From positions 248,001 to 312,000 of the forward strand of contig BQMF02000264.1 of the NCBI GenBank assembly GCA_027922465.2: 64,000 nucleotides of DNA, in the 5' to 3' direction. Shown here piece by piece: positions 57,701-64,000 of this stretch. Under the pieces are notes generated by a model, which did no database searches, was not told where the DNA came from, and was given only the letters and a program-made list of their open reading frames with translations. Source of the stretch: Turritopsis dohrnii (taxonomy: Eukaryota; Cnidaria; Hydrozoa; Anthoathecata; Oceaniidae). Each line of letters begins with the position of its first letter. Position 1 is the first letter of the stretch. Position numbers and translations under genes: made by a program.

Positions 57701-59766
57701 TACACGCTCTGTAATTCGAACGTCAAAGGGGACCGAAGATATGGTTCGATTTATGAAGAGTTCGAATTACAGAGGTGATTTATAAAAAAATTATAGGTGA
57801 AGGAACATCGAAATTCATTGAAAGAGTTTTTTTATTTATATTTATATTTTTTATTTATATACATATTTGATCTTAGGAAATACGTTCATGGAAGTTACCG
57901 GTTTCTTGAACTTTAAAGAAGCTCCAGGAAAAGTTCCAATTGGTTCCTGTTTGAAGTTGGCGTTTCAAGAAACAACAAGGGCGGATGGACCGGCATTTAA
58001 CATCAAAGATAAAACAATAGTTTTTATTGAAGAGACTATTGGACTAAAGTTTAAGTATGCTCTAGGTGAGTATTTTTTAACTATAGAATTCAATTTACAC
58101 GTTCGTATTCTTTAACATCGTAGGTGTTCAGTAGCAACGCCCACCTAGGGCGCAATACTGACAAAAAGGCGTTATTGCGTTTGGTTTATTTTCAATTAAT
58201 TCTTTGGTTTAGGTTTCAACAAGCCGGAGAAATCTGAATGGTCTCGAACATATCAGATAAACGCTGTGTTAAACATGGGATGGTGTCCGACAGCCGAAGA
58301 TAACGATTGGATACGTGAAGGAGATTATCAAACAGTATTGTCATTTGAAGTCAACTTAACTAAAGAAGATATTTATACTTTAGACCTTATTATGAACAAA
58401 TTTTGTAAGTTCATTCATCGAAATCTTGATACATATGGAACCTTCGATCATTCGACCATCCATCCAATCGAACTTTCAATAACTCGAATTGTTTAAGCGA
58501 TCACTTGGAACTAACGCTCTCTCAAAAATGACTTGCGATAACTCGATAGCCATTCTCTTAGTCCAGCAGTGCTTGTCAGTCCCTCGTAGGCTCGAGTCAT
58601 CATAATAAATGTACTAAATCTAAATCTAAATCTTACATACATATTCCTTTCTTTATCATGTAGGTACAACACCTGCTTGTTCAACTAAACTGCCACCACC
58701 AAGCGAACTGGTTCAAACTTCATGTTTTGATGACGTCACCAATAAAACCTACGATCATGATGAAATGTGGAAGCGAAACGCATGCGAAACTTGCCAGTGT
58801 TTCAATGGAAAGATAGAGTGCAGTGTAGTAGATTGTCCGGTGTTAGACTGTGACGGGGAAATTGTCTATGTGGAAGGTAAATGTTGTCCCATTTGTAGGA
58901 GGGGCGTTCCCAAAAAATGTTTTGATTCCGTATTGAATGAAACATTCGAAAACGGTGACTCGTGGAAACAAGACGATTGTACAACCTGCACTTGTGACGA
59001 AGGCAAACGAATATGCGCAAGTCAAGGTTGCGCACCTATGTTATGCGCTAATCCTGTAAAGAAGCCTGGAAAATGCTGTCACGAATGCCCTGAACGGGAT
59101 TTTGAAAAATGTCAAGAACGGACAACAAACATCACTCACAAAGAAGGTAAGCTAATACTTCACAGTTCCTAATGGGGACATATATATTTTCTCGGACCAA
59201 ACCGAAGATTTGAATTCGTAGTTATTACGCCCATAAGGATCACTGAGGGCGTTAGATAGTCGCGCGTGAGGGTCAGTGAGGGCGCTAGATAATCGGAAGT
59301 TGATCTTTATAGGTGACTCTTGGGCGGAAGATAATGGGTGCATGAAATGTTCCTGCATTGGCGGTCAATCCTACTGTACATCACCAACGTGTGGACTTCC
59401 AGACTGTCCTGATGGTCAATTTATAAACGTCAAAGGAATATGTTGTCCCGTCTGTTCTACGCATAAAATCTGTGTGGATCCGATCACTGAAAAGTTGCAT
59501 ACAGAAGGTAACATTTGGCAAAACGGTTCTTGCTCATTATGCAAATGCACAAGTGATGGCACGGTTTGTAATGAACCAAATGAAGACATTGAAGGCTGCT
59601 CGAATATCGTTCAGTTGAACAAGTCCTGCGAGTTGTTGTGTCTCGACGAGCCAGGTAAGAACTGAAATTTTTATTAGTACCTGAGTTGGCAGCTTCTTGG
59701 TTTTAAAGATGGTAGCTTTAGCTATATATTCATTGTCGTTCATTCTTTTTAGCGATCGATCCGTAG
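51750..59766 (+). CDS. Secreted mosaic protein: IGFBP-Kazal-VWC-Kunitz-4x pilotin-like-4x VWC
   Basis: The model is join(51750..52059, 52197..52406, 52733..52805, 52932..53122, 53199..53423, 53687..53863, 53964..54065, 54150..54524, 54646..54693, 54946..55035, 55163..55546, 55903..55941, 56072..56170, 57049..57429, 57507..57602, 57877..58065, 58213..58404, 58664..59146, 59313..59654, 59753..59766). It encodes 1339 aa, with all GT/AG introns, phase 1 except one phase 2. Order: signal peptide (1-17); IGFBP-like cysteine cluster CGVCDTNNCGEKPDC (exon 1); follistatin/Kazal unit with CGLHNHKQYKNLC (104-173); VWC-like exons 3-5 (174-336); Kunitz domain with YAGPCMAYF and FVFGGCRSNGNNF (337-395); four related beta-rich domains (about 430-554, 601-728, 775-901, 934-1060) joined by acidic Pro/Asp linkers; four VWC domains with CCPIC/CCHEC ends (1061-1335). 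The four domains share (I/V)xG...SCLxxxFxD/E and a GWC motif, and resemble bacterial YbaY/YscW folds. It is probably an extracellular matrix or growth-factor-binding protein; the function is inferred. Confidence 0.88.
53440..53505. repeat. pogo/Tigger-like short inverted repeat in intron 5
   Basis: TCTCTAACTCGAACCACG and GAGAGTTCGAGTTATAGAGA are inverted copies. A better preserved relative is at 57707-57774. Confidence 0.5.
54150..54524 (+). other. Exon 8: pilotin-like domain 1
   Basis: MMTIRGQIAFDK, SPSCLVVAFTETSKMD, FKFTEYD, FTVRACLHVGWCPS, GDYVTTTSYPV, DLQLKCF. One exon, phase 1-1, so it can be duplicated without frame loss. Confidence 0.7.
55163..55546 (+). other. Exon 11: pilotin-like domain 2
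   Basis: MITLKGQIKLP, LPDKSCLTITFQDISLQDAS, RFNYFLEARKP, YSLSATINYGWCRT, GDYLTDTVHRVLLEKDVDEY. The strand pattern is closest to the bacterial YbaY/YscW family (LPP..L.V.L.DVSLADA ... Y.LRA.I ... TDT.YPV). Confidence 0.7.
56675..56741. ncRNA. Perfect 21-bp hairpin in intron 13 (miRNA-like or MITE)
   Basis: AATTCTACGCTGTAAGAAAC (from 56675) pairs perfectly with GTTTCTTACAGCGTAGAATT (to 56741); arms are 21 bp and the loop 25 nt. The size resembles a short cnidarian pre-miRNA, but a small palindromic element would look the same. Confidence 0.3.
57049..57429 (+). other. Exon 14: pilotin-like domain 3
   Basis: ITIGGYLLFPKDVG, SPSCLSISFADITLQDVE, FLYVIESSKP, YDISATLNLGWCNS, GDYYVDTIHPVMLERNVSVY. 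One exon, phase 1-1. The fourth copy is split by an intron (57877-58065 and 58213-58404). Confidence 0.7.
57707..57774. repeat. 68-bp snap-back element with CTCTGTAATTCGAAC ends
   Basis: CTCTGTAATTCGAAC (57707-57721) and GTTCGAATTACAGAG (57760-57774) are perfect inverted repeats in intron 15. The ends recall pogo/Tigger-type TIRs. Confidence 0.7.
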
Positions 59767-60019
59767 AACGGTCTCGATGTATCAGGAAGCTTTATTTAAC
59801 TTTCTTCAAAGTGATTCAGTCATGAAGAGTCAGGAGAAGTTATCTTAAAATATTATTTTGTCATGTTTCTGTAAATTTAACAAAGAAAAGAACCTTTATA
59901 TTGTATATAAAAGTTGTTGTATTTAGTTATTCGAGGGTTTTAAAGTTATTTTTGATCAAAAATATATTTACATACCATCATCAGGGATGATTGACATTGG
60001 TAAGGATTGAACTTTCTAA
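59767..60019. other. 3' flank of the mosaic gene
   Basis: TCTCGATGTATCAGGAAG at about 59777 also occurs at about 52513 in intron 2, so it is a short dispersed repeat. No poly(A) signal of canonical form is evident. Confidence 0.4.
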
Positions 60020-60084
60020 CCAACCTCGAACCCAGGGTCCCTTGCCTATATCGAAAAGGCAAGAGACCCTGGGTTTGAGGTTGG
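60020..60084. mobile_element. 65-bp snap-back CCAACCTCG element
   Basis: CCAACCTCGAACCCAGGGTC and GACCCTGGGTTTGAGGTTGG are inverted arms. The flanking duplication is TTTCTAA(C) at 60013-60020 and 60085-60092, 7-8 bp depending on where the end is set. Confidence 0.85.
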
Positions 60085-60092
60085 TTTCTAAC

Positions 60093-60472
60093 CAATGATA
60101 GACTTCTGATTTTACTGATTTCCAAGCTGAATGACGAATAAATTCAGACCAAACGCTTTGGAATAGAAAGAAAAATCTTCTAGCCCAAGATTTCTTGACT
60201 TGGTGGAAGAAAGGTATGTGCCATCAATTGAATTATTTTGGAGTTCCCTCATTGAAAGCGGTTGTCAACCATTTGTTGGCATGGTTAATTTGACTCATCA
60301 GATACGAGTTTTGGTAAGACGCGCTGAAACATCCACCATAATAATATCGTTTTTAATGAAAGCTTCATAAAGTGTTGTTCTGAACAGATATCAAGCTAAT
60401 CTCGAGACGAAGAAATCAATTTGTGTAACAAAAAATGTTAAGATAAACAAAACACGTTTGTATATGTTAAAG
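60093..60472. other. Non-coding spacer
   Basis: No gene was recognised. Confidence 0.4.
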
Positions 60473-60532
60473 CAGTCAACATGGTAGCAGTCAACATGGT
60501 AGAAGTCAACATGGTAGAAGTCAACATGGTAG
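60473..60532. repeat. 15-bp tandem repeat, four copies
   Basis: AGTCAACATGGTAGA-type units repeated four times. Confidence 0.9.
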
Positions 60533-60539
60533 GATGAAT

Positions 60540-61500
60540 ACAGCAACGTTGAACTGGAACAGCTGATTACAGACCATTCTTCAACAGTCGACACGAGTGG
60601 ATGGAAATAGACGGACTAATCCTGAAATGTAGTAAAATAGCGGTATCTGAGAAAATGAGACAAGATATACTTATACAACAAATGCATATCGGATGCCAAG
60701 GAATACCGAAATTCAAGCGACGTGCTCGACAAAGTTGCTAACTGGCCAGGGATGTCGACGCAGATTGAGCATATATTGCAAACGTGATATTTGCAGTAAA
60801 TACACCCCATTATCCAAACCGAACGCGAATCTACAACCGCCACCAATACCAAGCTAGCCATGGCAAAAAGTTTCATCAGGTTTATTCAGCTACCAAGGTC
60901 GAAACTACGTAATGCGTCTACTAGTTGCCACATGCAGAATCTCAAGATTTTATAGCGGCGATGAAAGAATCCTTTGCAAGACACGGAATCCCAGAAGAAG
61001 TAGTGTCAGATAAGAGACCACAGTATGTATCCCACCTCTTCGATAAATTCGCTAAGGAATGGAGATTTGAACACGTCCAGCTCTCGATACCCACGCTAAA
61101 ATGGACCAGCAGAAATCAACGAAAATAGTGAAAGCAAATGCATTGACTACAAACAGGACATCATGGTAAGACTACTGGCAATCAAAAATACACCACTTAA
61201 ATGGGAATCGAGGCCAGCCCAGCTACTGTACGGATGAATGCTACAAGAACATCTGCCATCAATGATACTCACAACCCCATCACCAACGCCATCTCCATAC
61301 TGAACATCTACACCAAAAGAATCAGCATGACAAACGCATAAGTTCAATCCAACCAGAGGAATCTAAAAATGAACAACATATAAAGTGTCCCGAGCAAATC
61401 ATTGATAAGGTTGCGGCAAGATCATTTATGTAATGAAATTAGAAAACGGGAGAAAATTACGCCGAAATGCTAAATGCGTTAGAAAAACATACTTAATTAC
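60540..61500 (+). pseudogene. Decayed Ty3/gypsy integrase
   Basis: Readable pieces in shifting frames are IAVSEKMRQDILIQQMHIGC (zinc-binding region, about 60640), RARQS, ESFARHGIPEEVVSDKRPQY and DKFAKEWRFEHV (60970-61080, integrase core D..GPQ box with N-G changed), IKNTPLKWESRPAQLLYG and the C-terminal ENGRKLRRN near 61442. The order matches Ty3/gypsy integrases, with stops throughout. No LTRs were identified. Confidence 0.85.
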
Positions 61501-62301
61501 CGTACAGCCACGCACTGACTCACGTATAGACGAACTGGAAGGAAACAGAAGAATGCAAAGAAGACGAAGCTGAGGAGGAGTATAATGAAGAAATTGAAGA
61601 AGAAGACGAAAAAGAGGTCGGAGCGTCGAAGGAGACCATTCCGTGTGAAATGGATGACAGCAAAGAGAAGGAAAAAAAGGTTTACTACCAGAATGAAATG
61701 ATGCAGCGCTAGCATGGCTACAGTACATTTTTTAAAATTTCTACACTAGGTTGTTACACTAGGTTGCAATACTTGATTGTGCGCTCTAAAGATTTGAATG
61801 TCCCAGACTTTATACTTAGATACTTTTATTAAACGACTAAGAGGTACACAAAGGTTTTCAAAGCGGGGCATTTACATATTTTCGATTAATGTTTAGCAAC
61901 ATTACTTCAAATCTTGGTTGCTTATACAAAAAAAACGTGTATGTGCCGCCATTTTAGTTGACACTCACTTACGTGTTCTACTTTGTTTATTTCGCTAAGC
62001 TGACGGTTGAAGGAGGACTCTCTTCGGATTCAACAGAAACAACGAAAAAACGCGGTGAAAAAATACAAACAGTTAAATTTTTTCGTAGTTTTTCAATCGA
62101 ACATTTTTTGGTCGAGCAATCCAACATAAAAATTAAACTAAAAGTTCTTTGTCACTATTCCTAAGACAAATAAAAACAACATCATGAAGAAACGCATTGT
62201 GTTCGTGTCTTGACAAATGTTCAGTAACCTCGGCTCCTTGCTCAGTTTATTCATTATATGTCGCACTTAATTTATTTTCACTTTCTACAGTCGAATTTTC
62301 A
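61501..62301. other. Non-coding region
   Basis: The Glu/Arg-rich text near 61560-61690 may be further retroelement sequence. TACACTAGGTTGTTACACTA at about 61740 is a short direct repeat. The end of the segment (62294-62301) is the duplication AATTTTCA. Confidence 0.4.
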
Positions 62302-62392
62302 CCAACCTCGTACCCAGGGTTTCTTGCCTTTTCGATATACGACGCCGCCGTCCGTATATGGAAAAGGCAAGAAACCCTGGGTACGAGGTTGG
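62302..62392. mobile_element. 91-bp snap-back CCAACCTCG element
   Basis: CCAACCTCGTACCCAGGGTT ... AACCCTGGGTACGAGGTTGG, with a GATATACG/CGTATATG core that also pairs. The flanks AATTTTCA (62294-62301) and AATTTTCG (62393-62400) are a 7-8-bp target duplication. Confidence 0.88.
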
Positions 62393-62945
62393 AATTTTCG
62401 CCGAATTTAATAAGGAGTTTAATTCAACACGGCGGTAATGCAGCCGTATAAAGCTGTCCTGGTAACGACTTTATGTAACTTATACTTATTATGTCATCAT
62501 GGCGATAAGGTCAATAAAAGACGGATACAGACAGTAAATAGCCACTTTATTGATTGAGGGTTTATGACCGACAGTGTGACCACACAAACAGGTCAATATT
62601 TTGATTGGTCTATATTTTGGTTAATCTATGATCGGTGTTTCGATCGGTCACTATTTTGTGAAACTAAAGTTAGACTCGGTTTATTGGGACCAGATTAACA
62701 CATTGCTTCAAATAACTTCGTATTTTATCACTACGTCAACGAAAAATAAACAACAAAAAAATTAAAATAATAAAAAAACTTTGGATGTACTATTGCATAC
62801 TGTTTTACAAACGTAAGCAACTGTGTGCGCATGCGTGAACTTATTGACACAATAAATATTATTTTAAACTGCCTATAGCCTTGTTCTGTAACAGGAACTT
62901 ACTAACAGTTAAAATTTCATATGCTCAAGTCACTCAACAATCAAA
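62393..62945. other. Upstream region of the second VWC gene
   Basis: No gene was recognised. ATTGGTC and GATCGGTC words repeat at 62606-62660 and could be promoter sites comparable to the CCAAT repeats of the upstream paralogue. Confidence 0.35.
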
Positions 62946-64000
62946 ATGGTGACAAAATATCTTTGTATTGGTGTTGTTGTCAGCTTGACCATAATTTGTA
63001 TCACAGGGAAACCAACGGTAGTGCAAAGCTTAAAACAAAATGTCGCATGCTTCGATCCAATAGTTAACAAAACCTTTAAACATGGAGAGGATTGGGAACA
63101 ACCGTTTTGTAGCAGCTGCACATGCGACAATGGAACAATCTCCTGTCTGAAAATTGCTTGTCCTGATATAAGTACATGTGTAAATGTGTCTACAAGAATT
63201 TCCGGAGATCAATGTTGCGCATCTTGTTTGGATTCGCTCCCGATATTACGAAATGTCTCTGAAACATGTTACGATCGAGTATTGAAGCGTCGCTATCGCT
63301 ATAGTGATACATGGAATCGAGACAAATGTATCTCTTGCACTTGTACGGGTGATAGCGAAGAGCCAGCATGCAAACTAACAAAATGTCCGTTACTGAAATG
63401 TGATGAAATGGTCAACGTCAAAGGTCAGTGCTGTCCCGTCTGTAAAAAAAGTGTTGATACTTGTGAAGATCTGGATTTGAATAAAATATTCCAAAATGGC
63501 GATTCATGGAAACCAAATGATTGTTCATCGTGCACTTGCGACAATGGAAAAAAAATTTGTGCACTCCAGTCATGCGCACCTATGTTTTGCGCCAATCCTA
63601 TAAGGAAGCCTGGAAAATGCTGTCCCGAATGCCCTGAACGGGATTTTGAAAAATGTCAAGAACGAACAACAAACATCACTCACAAAGAAGGTATGCTAAT
63701 TCTCCACAGTCCATCCCACCAGGCAAATTTCGTCGGAAAATCGTACACTACAGTACATTTCTATAAAAGAATATATATTATTTAGATGAAAATGCTCTTT
63801 GTAGCAGTGACTTTTTGACGATTTTGTCCCCTTGGGAAATGAGCAGATTTGAGGAGCGAATTATAATCAATAGATATATAGCTACATCAGGAACTGTCAA
63901 TCCGATATCCGGGACAGATATATTCATGGTCGTTAGGTGTATCCATGATAATATATGATGTGTATTAATTTTTCATTATCTCCTAGGTGACTCTTGGTTT
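62946..64000 (+). CDS. Secreted multi-VWC protein, partial (paralogue)
   Basis: The model is join(62946..63690,63987..>64000), phase 1, continuing past the window. A signal peptide MVTKYLCIGVVVSLTIICITG is followed by three complete von Willebrand type C domains (CFDPIVNKTFKHGEDW..., CYDRVLKRRYRYSDTW..., CEDLDLNKIFQNGDSW...), each ending in CC..C, and the start of a fourth (CQERTTNITHKEG then DSW in the next exon). VWC domains bind BMP/TGF-beta-type ligands in chordin-like proteins; the ligand here is unknown. The end of exon 1 and its donor flank are almost identical to 59020-59170 of the upstream gene, and the next exon begins GTGACTCTTGG exactly as exon 19 there. So this is a tandem duplicate, with its own start. 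Confidence 0.88.
63735..63845 (-). repeat. GCAGTGAC-family MITE, copy 5
   Basis: CAGTACATTTCTATAAAAGA, GAAAATGCTCTTTGTAGCAG, TGACTTTTTGACGATTTTG. It lies in intron 1 of the second VWC gene. Confidence 0.65.

Overview
The window is AT-rich animal nuclear DNA. Its genes have spliceosomal introns and it is crowded with transposons. The mix suggests a non-bilaterian metazoan, most likely a cnidarian, though a sponge cannot be excluded. The evidence is GIY-YIG Penelope-like elements, a Ginger1-type integrase/OTU relic, a copia element primed by an initiator-tRNA fragment, short palindromic elements starting CCAACCTCG, and an NB-ARC/kinesin-light-chain-TPR gene. The species cannot be named from the sequence alone.

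Left part (1-11.3 kb). A perfect 48-bp-arm foldback lies at the edge. It is followed by an integrase tail and an OTU peptidase in one frame, separated by a single TAA. A young, complete copia element (3088-7522) has split a small ParB-like reading frame. The next 4 kb is gene-poor and holds a 92-bp palindromic element with a 9-bp target duplication.

Middle left (11.4-24 kb, minus strand). One gene of three coding exons (18427-18455, 17578-17623, 11391-15335) encodes a 1339-aa NB-ARC protein ending in 17 nearly identical 42-residue TPR units. Upstream of its ATG is a 4-kb array of short exon-like cassettes bounded by splice signals. Most have stops, and they have been duplicated repeatedly, including a 249-bp tandem repeat.

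Middle (24-41 kb). No host gene was recognised. There is a LINE RT scrap, an 18-bp-motif minisatellite, a 5'-truncated Penelope-like element with a hammerhead-like motif, several non-autonomous DNA elements with visible terminal inverted repeats and target duplications, a tRNA-derived SINE and older dispersed repeats.

Right part (41.6-64 kb, plus strand). A three-exon gene (41625-43806) encodes a secreted choloylglycine-hydrolase-family Ntn hydrolase of 373 aa. LINE, BEL/Pao and Penelope remains follow. Next comes a 20-exon gene (51750-59766) for a 1339-aa secreted mosaic protein. Its order is signal peptide, IGFBP-like, Kazal, VWC-like, Kunitz, four copies of a beta-rich domain resembling bacterial YbaY/YscW pilotin-type domains, then four VWC domains. 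A decayed Ty3/gypsy integrase and a snap-back element separate it from a tandem paralogue of its VWC region (62946 to beyond the window end). The splice models are mine: every exon join was checked for GT/AG and frame by hand, but there is no transcript evidence. By coincidence the two large genes have the same predicted length.
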